Positions 8,049 through 15,758 of a stretch of DNA of 43,605 nt are shown piece after piece. The first letter of the stretch is position 1; every line of letters starts with the position of its first letter. The notes under the pieces are model-generated. The model had not been told where the DNA came from. It was given only the letters and a program-made list of their open reading frames with translations, and ran no database searches. The DNA is from an uncultured Acetatifactor sp. (GTDB taxonomy: Bacteria; Bacillota; Clostridia; Lachnospirales; Lachnospiraceae), in NCBI GenBank assembly GCA_947629645.1, contig CANREV010000022.1:1-43605 (forward strand). The letters run 5' to 3'. Made by a program: the position numbers and the translations under genes.

Positions 8049-8395
8049 AATATTCAGATCAGCAACGTGTCCAGAGAATATATGACAATGCGGTAAAACT
8101 GTATGAATATATTAAGGACAATAAAATCAAAAAAGAGGATTTGTTAAAGGAAACTGCTTTACAATGGCTTGTTACAACACCGCTATATAATATCGGCGAA
8201 CATGTTTATAATTTGTCAAAAGATTATAAAGAAGCCCATCAGGATATTCAGTGGGCAATGATTGCCGGAGTCAGACACAGACTAGTTCATGACTACGATG
8301 GGACAAACTGGAACATCATAGCGGATGTAGTTTTTGAGGAACTGCCAATTTTGATAAATCAACTGAAAGAACTGCTTGGTACAGAAGAAATATAA
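8045..8395 (+). CDS. HepT-like (DUF86) ribonuclease toxin
   Basis: The 116-residue, all-helical HEPN-type protein carries the catalytic RX4HXY motif as RHRLVHDY (Arg77, His82, Tyr84). In characterised HepT proteins this motif forms the RNase site, and its tyrosine is the residue AMPylated by MntA. All key residues are intact. Its start overlaps the antitoxin stop, so both are made from one message. The pair sits in a patch of broken integrase and other gene fragments, which agrees with stabilisation of a mobile element. Confidence 0.88.
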   Translation: MKYSDQQRVQRIYDNAVKLYEYIKDNKIKKEDLLKETALQWLVTTPLYNIGEHVYNLSKDYKEAHQDIQWAMIAGVRHRLVHDYDGTNWNIIADVVFEELPILINQLKELLGTEEI

Positions 8396-8410
8396 AAGAA
8401 GATATACTCT

Positions 8411-8448
8411 CACCAACGGCGAGAGTCAAACCAACGGAACTGCCGTTG
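8411..8448. repeat. Short repeats and hairpin before the integrase fragment
   Basis: CCAACGG occurs at 8413-8419 and 8431-8437. CAACGG (8432-8437) also pairs with CCGTTG (8443-8448) around a five-base loop, and CTCTC/GAGAG flanks the first copy. This may be an old regulatory or end sequence of the element that carried the integrase. Confidence 0.35.
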
Positions 8449-8487
8449 ATGTCGTTCTCTGGAAATACCAATAGAAGGAGAAACGAC

Positions 8488-8952
8488 ATGAAAGAAGAAT
8501 TGATGACAAAGGTAATGCAGCAGATGCTGCCATACCTCGACAATGCCCAGTTAAAACAGCTCCGGCAAGCGATGGAGCAAACGCTCTGTCACTATGATAT
8601 AATCGGCGTACAAGCAAAGCCGGAGGAAAACGATAGCAATGATTTTATAGCGATGTTTATAGCTGCTAAACGGATTGAAGGGTGTTCTGAGAAAACGCTG
8701 AAGTATTATCAGACCACGATTGACGCGCTGGTATCATCCCTCGGCAAAAATGTCCGACATATTCTTACGGAGGATTTATGGACATACCTTACTGAGTACC
8801 AGAAAAAGAACTGGATTTGCAAGGATAATGTTGTGGCGGAATATTCTTTGGAAGAAGTTTCACAGCCGATTGGTATTGCAGGGTATGAATTAAGCAATGC
8901 GCTCAGCAAGAAATATCAACGCAGTCTTCCTACAATAGAAACGTTGGCATAA
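8488..8952 (+). pseudogene. Chimera of integrase N-terminus and DUF1016 C-terminus
   Basis: The open frame from ATG 8488 (AGAAGGAG just upstream) gives 154 residues. The first ~105 residues resemble the N-terminal arm- and core-binding part of a tyrosine recombinase (AMFIAAKRIEGCSEKTLKYYQTTID, read in two pieces), ending near LTEYQKKN. The last ~45 residues (VVAEYSLEEVSQPIGIAGYEL, then LPTIETLA) instead look like the C-terminus of DUF1016/YhcG-type PD-(D/E)XK proteins. The recombinase catalytic domain with its R-H-R-Y residues is absent. I interpret this as an in-frame deletion fusion of two unrelated genes and not as a working integrase. Confidence 0.65.
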
Positions 8953-9009
8953 AATGTCAGAAATTTGATTAACCGTTTTAAAGTACAGTAGATTTCTTCA
9001 TAATTTGAG

Positions 9010-9018
9010 TGGTATAAT
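9010..9018 (+). promoter_or_regulatory. Extended -10 promoter of the methyltransferase
   Basis: TGGTATAAT (9010-9018) is an extended -10 box, followed by GTTAG as in copies A and B of the promoter module. No clear -35 box is present. The upstream part of the module is not shared here. Confidence 0.5.
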
Positions 9019-9070
9019 GTTAGATATCAAGTGGACAACTGTTCGACAAATCGGGATGAAAGGTGGAAGT

Positions 9071-10003
9071 ATGGATTATAGCAGGAAAATATCTGAACGT
9101 CAGTGGAATCTCCCTGATAAGGGGGAACTTGAAAGTCGGCGGGAAGAAACCTATATCGATGATATCATTCAGAAGGATCATATTCAACGAAAACTGTTGG
9201 AACATTTGAATGGCATTCAGACGGTTTTCGATGGCGGCGCGGGATGCGGACGATTTTCGATTCTGCTGGCAAAGCAAGGCTGCCATGTGACCCATTTTGA
9301 TATTTCACAGCCTATGATTGATAAAGCGAAAGAACTCGCGAAGGCCGAAGGTGTATCAGACCGTATGACTTTTGTGAAAGGGGCGCTGGAGGAGCTGCAT
9401 CAATATGCCGATCGCTCTTTCGATTTGGTCATGTCGTTTGACGCGCCGATTTCTTATACTTTTCCGAATCAAAACCAAGTGATTGGAAACCTTGTGCGAA
9501 TGGCGCGGAAACGAGTGATGTTCAGCGTGTCCAGCAGACTGGGTTCATTGCCGTATCTATGTAATCCTGTGCAAAAGACGCAGTTCATTCTTGATGAGCA
9601 TTGTGGCGATCCTTTCGTACAATGGAGCGTTCGCAATCGGGAAAAAATGATACAGGACTTCCGTTTTGACAGGCAGCATGCAGAGCAAGTCTTGGCGGAG
9701 GGACTATTGGGCGGCCAACAGGAAATCGAAGAATATGAGGCGGGACATGCTCCATGGTGTATTACCTATACTTTCATGCCGGATGAATTGGAGCGCATAT
9801 TGCGCGGATTTGGCGTTGAAAATATTCAGTTGTCCGGTCCTGGTGCCTACGGTCGCACGATTCCGCGCGAAATTTTGGTGAAACTGATGTCCGATCCGAA
9901 ACAGAAGAAAGACTTTTTAGATTTTTGCTACCGATTCGATTCAAATCCCTATGTGTGTGGTATGGGGAAAGATAATCTGGTGGCGGTAGGCAATTTATCA
10001 TAG
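9071..10003 (+). CDS. Class I SAM-dependent methyltransferase
   Basis: The 310-residue protein contains a methyltransferase-fold SAM-binding motif I VFDGGAGCGRFSILLA near residues 50-65, the acidic end of strand 2 in VTHFDISQPMID, and motif IV-like FDLVMSFDAPISYTF. The start at 9071 is preferred because AAGGTGG lies just upstream and a start further up (9005) would precede the predicted transcription start. The substrate is unknown; the overall look is of a small-molecule or ubiE-type methyltransferase. It stands alone in the accessory patch. Confidence 0.8.
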   Translation: MDYSRKISERQWNLPDKGELESRREETYIDDIIQKDHIQRKLLEHLNGIQTVFDGGAGCGRFSILLAKQGCHVTHFDISQPMIDKAKELAKAEGVSDRMTFVKGALEELHQYADRSFDLVMSFDAPISYTFPNQNQVIGNLVRMARKRVMFSVSSRLGSLPYLCNPVQKTQFILDEHCGDPFVQWSVRNREKMIQDFRFDRQHAEQVLAEGLLGGQQEIEEYEAGHAPWCITYTFMPDELERILRGFGVENIQLSGPGAYGRTIPREILVKLMSDPKQKKDFLDFCYRFDSNPYVCGMGKDNLVAVGNLS

Positions 10004-10072
10004 AAGTGCAAAATCCAAGTTTGGCGAATTATGCTTCAGAACTACAATTCGGCGTTTTAGGAGAATGCTATA

Positions 10073-10497
10073 GATAATTTTGTAGATGAAAGAGATTATA
10101 GACTGTTAGAGACTGACAAATATACTTTTTCCATGCTTGGCCGCATTATGGGCGGGAAATGTGAACTGCTTCTGACAGATCATGAAAAGCAGATCATCAG
10201 CAGATCATTAGCAGATCATTAGCAGATTATCTGAAGGCGTAGCGGCTCTATCCATTAAGATCAATATGTTTGCCTATGACTGTCCGAACTTAAAAGAGCC
10301 ACACATATGGGCTGACGGTGAATTACATAGATGTGTGCCGGAGAATATAGATGAACTGGTTGAGTTTATTGATGTTTTCAATAAAGAACGCAGGATAAAT
10401 GCCTATGCTTTATACGGATGCGGATTATGTTGCATCGAACGCTTGTTATGAGAAGATTGGCTATGTTCTCAGAGGGAAATTGTGCACAATAGGCTAA
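10073..10497 (+). pseudogene. Broken GNAT-like acetyltransferase gene
   Basis: Three blocks in different frames appear to come from one protein. Block one (10073 to about 10187) reads DERDYRLLETDKYTFSMLG and IMGGKCELLLTDHEK. Block two (about 10239-10420) reads SIKINMFAYDCPNLKEPHIW, then ADGELHRCVPENIDELVEF. Block three (10399-10497) reads MPMLYTDADYVASNACYEKI then GYVLRGKLCTIG and a stop. The last block looks like the C-terminal part of a GNAT domain. Internal segments are missing, and four 11-bp repeats lie at the first junction. It must be non-functional. Confidence 0.65.
10188..10231. repeat. Four 11-bp tandem repeats
   Basis: The unit AGCAGATCATY is repeated four times in direct succession (10188, 10199, 10210, 10221), the last slightly altered. 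It lies at the junction between two remnants of the broken acetyltransferase gene and suggests slippage or a deletion scar. Confidence 0.8.
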
Positions 10498-10523
10498 ACA
10501 AGAACAGTAACTTCTTTTAGGGA

Positions 10524-10558
10524 GCAGGAAATCATAAAGGTTTCCTGCTTTTCTTTTT
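10524..10558 (+). terminator. Intrinsic terminator
   Basis: GCAGGAAA (10524-10531) pairs with TTTCCTGC (10541-10548) and is followed by a T-rich run (10549-10558). It once terminated the broken acetyltransferase gene. Confidence 0.85.
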
Positions 10559-10560
10559 GA

Positions 10561-10905
10561 CAGGGGAGCTCACAGCGTCTCGGCTGCCGCTTCTGCCTTC
10601 TGCCGGACCAAAGCAGGGCTGGACGGAAAAGTCATGCAGTTCATCTAACCCTTATAGCTTAACTTACTGACATCGCAGACAGAACTGTTAAGAACTTTTT
10701 GCCATAATTTTCGTTTATATCATTAAAGTCCAATGTGAAGCTTCCCGATGAAAAAGCGGCTGTAATCGTGTGCTCAAAATTCCGGCATAAGTCGCTGCAT
10801 ACTGAGGATGTCTGCTGCGGCTATTGTATATTCAGGATATTGGTTGCGCTCAATGCAAGGTTCGGATCGGGGGCGGAAAGAATAGCTGGATAGTATAGGA
10901 TCCAT
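10561..10905. other. Gene-free stretch
   Basis: No reading frame with a ribosome binding site or recognisable motif is seen on either strand. Base composition changes here from the AT-rich patchwork to the GC-richer sugar block. Confidence 0.5.
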
Positions 10906-10926
10906 GTGGCACGAGGAGGAGAAAGC

Positions 10927-11742
10927 ATGAGAAAAATGAAGCTATGGATGACAAGCACGGTTTTGTGTCTGACGCTGTCCGGATGCGGCGGTCGAGAGAG
11001 GATGGGAGCAGAGGGGCAGATTCCTTCCGCGTTTGTTCCGGCGTCCGACAGCGAGGCGCCAGTCTCATTGGAGGACAGTCAGGTACAGATCGGAGGGGAA
11101 AGCCCTGAGCAACAAATTTTTTCGCAAGCGACTGCGGAAACCGCAGAACCTGTAGAAACCGCAGAACCCGCCGAATCCGTAAGTCCCGCGGAATTTGCAA
11201 ACCCTACAGAATCTGTAAGTCCCGCGGAATTTGCAAATCCTACAGAATCCGTAAGTCCCGCGGAATCCGCAGTCACGATTCATTCCCGCAATCTGGAAGA
11301 GATCAAAGAATATCTTGCGCAGTTTCCGGAGACTTTGGAAAAACTGCAGGAAGCATCGTGTTATGTGGTGGTGCACGGGACGGAGAAAAGCGGCAGGGAA
11401 TATTTTAACAATTTTATAGAAAATATGAGCGCCGGGATTCCGGCAGAGCTGGTGTATGTGCAATGCACAACGGAGGGAGATCCGGTTCTGACTTATCTGA
11501 ACGCGGACGGCGAAGATGTGTACTGCGTGACGGACGTATCCAGGGACAAGTTGGCGGGCAATGGTGATAAATACTTTGGCGTCTGGGTCACAGCGGAAAA
11601 AAAGGAGGATGGCGACACGTTACTTTCTCTGTGCACCACGGATGAGGAGGGGAGGAGCCTGACGTTGCTTGTGGTAGAAACAAAAGACGGGCAGGTCGAT
11701 GAAGGATTGCCGCCCTGGGCAAAGCCGCCCGCGCCGGGATGA
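10927..11742 (+). CDS. Predicted lipoprotein with repeat linker
   Basis: The 271-residue product starts with MRKMKLWMTSTVLCLTLSGC, a signal peptide ending in lipobox LSGC, so the mature protein should be anchored through Cys20. A linker of about 70 residues follows, rich in Ala, Glu, Pro and Ser, with a 12-residue unit (ESVSPAEFANPT) present twice and a partial third. The C-terminal globular part starts near HSRNLEEIKEYLAQFPETLE and resembles small secreted DUF4362-like domains, but this is uncertain. The start at 10927 follows GAGGAGGA; the frame upstream from 10906 has no such site. Function unknown. Confidence 0.7.
   Translation: MRKMKLWMTSTVLCLTLSGCGGRERMGAEGQIPSAFVPASDSEAPVSLEDSQVQIGGESPEQQIFSQATAETAEPVETAEPAESVSPAEFANPTESVSPAEFANPTESVSPAESAVTIHSRNLEEIKEYLAQFPETLEKLQEASCYVVVHGTEKSGREYFNNFIENMSAGIPAELVYVQCTTEGDPVLTYLNADGEDVYCVTDVSRDKLAGNGDKYFGVWVTAEKKEDGDTLLSLCTTDEEGRSLTLLVVETKDGQVDEGLPPWAKPPAPG
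11173..11268 (+). repeat. 36-bp in-frame tandem repeat
   Basis: Unit one spans 11173-11208, unit two 11209-11244, and a partial third unit runs to about 11268. The units differ at only a few third-position bases, so the duplication is recent. It encodes the lipoprotein linker. Confidence 0.85.
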
Positions 11743-11787
11743 GACTCGGGGTAACAAAGTCTGAACTGTTACGACTCGGGCTTATTC

Positions 11788-11829
11788 TGTAAAAATTTTC
11801 TTTTACAAACTGTGTCATAGGTTTATAAT
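11788..11829 (+). promoter_or_regulatory. Promoter of the GH28 operon with overlapping operator
   Basis: TTTACA (11802-11807) and TATAAT (11824-11829) are spaced by 16 bases. An inverted repeat TGTAAAA (11788-11794) / TTTTACA (11801-11807) covers the -35 box, and GGGTAT-G-ATACCC (11851-11863) lies just downstream of the start of transcription. Either could be bound by a sugar-responsive regulator not encoded in the window. Confidence 0.55.
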
Positions 11830-11885
11830 AGAACGAAAGAGTGATTATCTGGGTATGATACCCTATCATGTGGGAGGATGCCGAT

Positions 11886-13094
11886 ATGTGCAGATACAAT
11901 ATTCGGGACTATGGCGCGGTGGATGACGGTCAAACGGTTTGTACCGCCTGGATACAAAGAGCCATCGATCTGTGTGGAAAGGGTGATACGGTGGTGATCC
12001 CCGCGGGAACTTTCCTGACGGGAGCGCTGTATTTAAAAAGTCATATGACACTTTTTCTGGAGGAGGGCGCTAAGCTTTTGGGCAGCAGCAATGTGGAAGA
12101 TTTTCCGGTGAAGGGCTGCCCTTATGAAGGATTGGATCAGCTTTGCTACGCCAGCCTGTTGAATACGGACGGCGCGCCTTATGAGGACATCACAATCGCC
12201 GGGCAGGGTGTCATAGACGCAAACGGATGCGCTCTGTATCAGGCGGAGCTGAGGGATGAAAGGATCAAGCGGGGCCGTGCGGTATGTATCCGCAACACTC
12301 GGGGACTTTCGATAGAGGGCGTGACGATCCGCCAGTCTCCCGCTTGGTGTCTGCATCTGATCTATTGCAAAGATGTGTCCATACATAACATTCAGGTGTA
12401 TACAAAATATGACGAGCGGGGGAAATCGTATGATATTGTCAATGCGGACGGCATCGATGTGGACTCCTGTGAAAATGTAAAGATCACAGATTGCCTGATC
12501 GCCAGCGAGGACGACTGTATCGCTGTGAAGTCAGGAAGAAACGAGGAAGGCAGAAGGGCGGGGATCCCCTCTAAAAATGTGGTCATTGAAAATTGTAAAT
12601 TTATCAGCGGTTTCGGCGTTGCCATGGGAAGCGAGATGTCGGGAGGCGTGGAGGACGTTTATGTGAGGAACTGTACTTTTGAAAACGCTTTCAGCATTGC
12701 CAGCCTGAAAGCGATCCGCGGCAGGGGAAACTATATCCGCAATATACATTATGAAAATTGTTCCATTGTCAATCACAGCGATGAGTTTGGAGACACTCAG
12801 TATTTCCGGGGAGCGCTGTATCTGGACGGGTTCTATGGGGCAAAGGAATTTGACGCCGACACGCCCGCAGCGGTTGACGAGGGGACGCCCGTCATAGAAA
12901 ATATTTATTTTAAAGATATCACGATCGACACGATTGCCGGAAACGCTATTTATCTTTATGGTCTGCCGGAGAGACACTACCGCAACATTTATCTGGAGAA
13001 TGTGAAAGCGCACGGGAAATACGGCATGAAGGTAAAAAATATCGACAATCTGCAGTTGATCAATGTGGATGTCACCTACGATGAGGAAGGCTGA
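11886..13094 (+). CDS. GH28-family glycoside hydrolase (pectin-type)
   Basis: The 402-residue protein is a right-handed parallel beta-helix of the polygalacturonase family. It opens with NIRDYGAVDDGQTVCTAWIQ and contains the acidic active-site motifs NADGIDVDS (Asp188) and EDDCIAVKSG (Asp209, Asp210), followed by GSEMSGG. The histidine normally found as GHG is Phe243 here (ISGFGVAMGS), and the usual RIK motif reads SLK. It has no signal peptide, so it should act inside the cell on imported oligosaccharides. The start at 11886 follows GGGAGG. It is followed five bases later by GH78, so the pair probably splits rhamnogalacturonan fragments. Confidence 0.85.
   Translation: MCRYNIRDYGAVDDGQTVCTAWIQRAIDLCGKGDTVVIPAGTFLTGALYLKSHMTLFLEEGAKLLGSSNVEDFPVKGCPYEGLDQLCYASLLNTDGAPYEDITIAGQGVIDANGCALYQAELRDERIKRGRAVCIRNTRGLSIEGVTIRQSPAWCLHLIYCKDVSIHNIQVYTKYDERGKSYDIVNADGIDVDSCENVKITDCLIASEDDCIAVKSGRNEEGRRAGIPSKNVVIENCKFISGFGVAMGSEMSGGVEDVYVRNCTFENAFSIASLKAIRGRGNYIRNIHYENCSIVNHSDEFGDTQYFRGALYLDGFYGAKEFDADTPAAVDEGTPVIENIYFKDITIDTIAGNAIYLYGLPERHYRNIYLENVKAHGKYGMKVKNIDNLQLINVDVTYDEEG
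12680..12693. promoter_or_regulatory. Candidate cre (CcpA) site inside GH28
   Basis: TGAAAACGCTTTCA matches the catabolite-responsive element consensus of CcpA in Firmicutes at every fixed position. It lies about 800 bases inside the coding region, where a bound protein could only act as a roadblock. A chance match is possible. Confidence 0.3.
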
Positions 13095-13099
13095 ACCCC

Positions 13100-15736
13100 A
13101 TGAAACCGATAGCGCTCAGAGTTCAGAATGTTTACAGTCAGACAGGAGTGGAAAAAGATCCCGTCATCCTGTGGAAATACGGTGCGGGAACAGGAACGCA
13201 GACCGCGTATGAGATCTCGCTGTATGAAAGTGCGGGAACGGGGACGCAGACCGCGTATGAGATCTCGCTGTACGAAAGTGCGGGACAAGGGCCGCAGACC
13301 TCGCATGAGAGCCTGCCATACGAAGGTGTGGGAACGGGACCCCGGACCGCGCCGGATACGGCGCATGGATCCTCCGGAGGCGCCGGACGCCGGATCTGTA
13401 CCACTGGGAAGGTCTTTTCATCCGCCCAGAACAACATTCTTCTGCCTTGTAATCTGGCGGAACAGACGGAGTATGTTTACCGTGTCCGCGTCTGGGATGA
13501 GAAGGGGCGGACGGAGTGTTCCGATGATGCGTTCTTTTTATCCGGCGTGGTAAAGTGGAGGGGGAAATGGATCGGAAACGGGACGGGGAAACCTTTTCTG
13601 GCTCGGAAGAAATTTATCCTTGGGAAAGGCACGCAGGGGAAAGCGGCGCTTTCCGTCTGTGTGCCCGGTCAGTATGAGATCCGTCTGAACGGCAGAAAAG
13701 TCGGGTCTTACGCGTATGAGGGGAGCCAGACGGATTTTAACCGGCATGTGCACTACAGCACTTACGATGTGACCGGGTATCTGAAAGACGGCGAAAACGT
13801 ATTGATGATAGAAGCGGCTAACGGCTGGTATCTGGGAGACGATGACGGCGGCAGGAGATATTTCTATACCATGGACAAGGGCTACGAGCCTTTCGGAAAC
13901 TGTCTGGCGCTGCTGGCCCAGTTAAAAGTCTGCGAAGAGTATATAGTTACGGACGAAAGCTGGCAGGTCAGCCCGTCCTCCACAACGTTAGCGGATATCT
14001 ACGGAAGCGAGGATATGGACTATACTGTGGAGGAGCGCTGGGAAAACGCAAGGGAAGTGGAAGGCCCAAAAGGAGAGGTGATCCCCGCGGATTATCCGCC
14101 TGTCATCGTGAAGCAAAGCTACGCGCCCAGGCACATTGATCCGGACCGGATGATCTATGATTTCGGACAGAACATGTCCTCTCAGTTTGAACTCAGAATC
14201 AGGGGAAACAGAGGTCAGAAAGTAAAGCTGATCCCCGCGGAAAAACTGGCCGCGGATGGAGATATTGAGCAGACGGTAAACACATACTCTGTGCTGACTT
14301 TAAGCGGCGGTGAGGATGTGTTCCGGCAGAGATTTTCCGTAAACGGAGCCAGATGGTATAAGATAGAAGGCGCAAAGATTTCTCAGATCTTAGATTTCCG
14401 GTCTCATTTTGTCACTTCCTCGGCGGCGCGGTGCGGAGAGTTTTCCTGTTCGGATGAGAGACTGAACAGGATATTCCGCCTGGTGGAAAGCGCCATAGAC
14501 AGTAACCTGAACCATGTTCACACGGATTGCCCTACCATAGAAAAACTGGGCTGGCTGGAGCCGGATCATCTCATGGCTAAGTCGGTAATGTATCTGCGCG
14601 ATGTAGATACGCTCTGGAGCAAGATCGCCATGGACATGAGGGATTCCCAGTACAGGGAGGGGGAGTCCGATTGGGATAACGGGGCGTTTCCCCATGAGTA
14701 CGGGGAGGGTCTGGTGCCATCTATCGCGCCCCGATACGCTCGTTTTATTACCGACTGGAAAGAGGGAAGTTTCTGGGATATCATTCCCTGGGGCAGCTCG
14801 ATCATTCTGGCGGCGTATGAACAGTATTTGTTTTATGGAAACCGCAGGATCCTGGAGGACAATTATGAGAGCGCTAAAAGATATCTGGATTATCTGACAC
14901 GTCAGTACGAGGACTATAACCGTCTTTACGGAAAGTCCGGCGGGGAGCGTTTTATCTGTGCCGGGCTTGGAGACTGGGGCGTTGGCCAGAACAGGGGCAG
15001 AAGTCGGGAAAACATTGAGACGGCATTTTATTATCATGATTTAACCATAATGGCTGAGATCGCGGACTTACTTGGAAAGGCGGATGCGGAAGCCTTTCGT
15101 CAGCAGGCCCAAAAGGTGCGTCTGCTTTATAACCAGTCGCTGTTGGTGAAAGAAAACGGGAAAGCGTGGTACCGCGCGTATGACACCGGCGGAATCACTC
15201 AGTCGGATCAGGCCATACCGCTGTGTTTTGGGATGGTTCCGGAGGAGGATCGGGAAAAGGTAAGCGATACGCTGATCGGATTGTGCCGGGGGCAGCATCT
15301 GATGTGCGGTGAGATCGGCCTGGTATTTATATTGAGAGAACTGGCAAGGCGAGGCAGGAACGATATTATTCTGGAAATGATCCTGCAAAAAGAGCATCCT
15401 TCCTATCTGCGGTTTGTGGAACAGGGAGAAACCACGCTGCCGGAATTCTGGCGGGACGATGCCAGAAGCCGGAATCATGATATGATGGGGCATATCATGG
15501 AATGGTTCTTCACAGAAGTGGCTGGCGTGAAGGGAAGCGCGGGATTTGAGAGCGTTACAATTGCTCCCTGCGGCATGAAGTTTTTGGAGAATTTTCACTG
15601 TATTTACGAAAGCGTCCGCGGCGCTATACGGGTGGAATGGGACGGCAGAAACCTGAAGGTGGAGACGCCCTGCAATATGTCGGTGTCAGTTGAAAGAAAC
15701 GTCAATGAAACCGGTGATGAAAGCCGGACAGAGTGA
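13100..15736 (+). CDS. GH78-family alpha-L-rhamnosidase
   Basis: The 878-residue protein has the domain order of bacterial GH78 enzymes: an N-terminal fibronectin-like domain, a beta-sandwich with lectin-like region (about 150-300), then the (alpha/alpha)6 catalytic barrel. Recognisable barrel pieces are DCPTIEKLGWLEPDHLMAKS, GLGDWGVGQNRGRSRENIET and SRNHDMMGHIMEWFF. No signal peptide is visible, so it is expected to be cytoplasmic and to release rhamnose from oligosaccharides. The N-terminal domain is interrupted by 16-residue tandem repeats (13184-13360). It follows GH28 by five bases with GAGGAAGG inside the preceding gene, so they are co-translated. Confidence 0.88.
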   Translation: MKPIALRVQNVYSQTGVEKDPVILWKYGAGTGTQTAYEISLYESAGTGTQTAYEISLYESAGQGPQTSHESLPYEGVGTGPRTAPDTAHGSSGGAGRRICTTGKVFSSAQNNILLPCNLAEQTEYVYRVRVWDEKGRTECSDDAFFLSGVVKWRGKWIGNGTGKPFLARKKFILGKGTQGKAALSVCVPGQYEIRLNGRKVGSYAYEGSQTDFNRHVHYSTYDVTGYLKDGENVLMIEAANGWYLGDDDGGRRYFYTMDKGYEPFGNCLALLAQLKVCEEYIVTDESWQVSPSSTTLADIYGSEDMDYTVEERWENAREVEGPKGEVIPADYPPVIVKQSYAPRHIDPDRMIYDFGQNMSSQFELRIRGNRGQKVKLIPAEKLAADGDIEQTVNTYSVLTLSGGEDVFRQRFSVNGARWYKIEGAKISQILDFRSHFVTSSAARCGEFSCSDERLNRIFRLVESAIDSNLNHVHTDCPTIEKLGWLEPDHLMAKSVMYLRDVDTLWSKIAMDMRDSQYREGESDWDNGAFPHEYGEGLVPSIAPRYARFITDWKEGSFWDIIPWGSSIILAAYEQYLFYGNRRILEDNYESAKRYLDYLTRQYEDYNRLYGKSGGERFICAGLGDWGVGQNRGRSRENIETAFYYHDLTIMAEIADLLGKADAEAFRQQAQKVRLLYNQSLLVKENGKAWYRAYDTGGITQSDQAIPLCFGMVPEEDREKVSDTLIGLCRGQHLMCGEIGLVFILRELARRGRNDIILEMILQKEHPSYLRFVEQGETTLPEFWRDDARSRNHDMMGHIMEWFFTEVAGVKGSAGFESVTIAPCGMKFLENFHCIYESVRGAIRVEWDGRNLKVETPCNMSVSVERNVNETGDESRTE
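13184..13360 (+). repeat. 48-bp in-frame tandem repeat in the GH78 gene
   Basis: Units lie at 13184-13231, 13232-13279 and 13280-13327, with a partial fourth to about 13360. Units one and two differ at only three bases; units three and four are increasingly diverged. Each encodes 16 residues around AGTGTQTAYEISLYES. The insertion falls between strands of the first domain. Confidence 0.9.
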
Positions 15737-15758
15737 AACAGGCAGGGACGAAAAGCAT

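Noticed and set aside
13138..13553. Several long overlapping frames on both strands over the GH78 repeats
   Set aside because: They are by-products of the 48-bp repeat, whose length is a multiple of three and therefore keeps all frames open. Only the GH78 frame has correct domain content.
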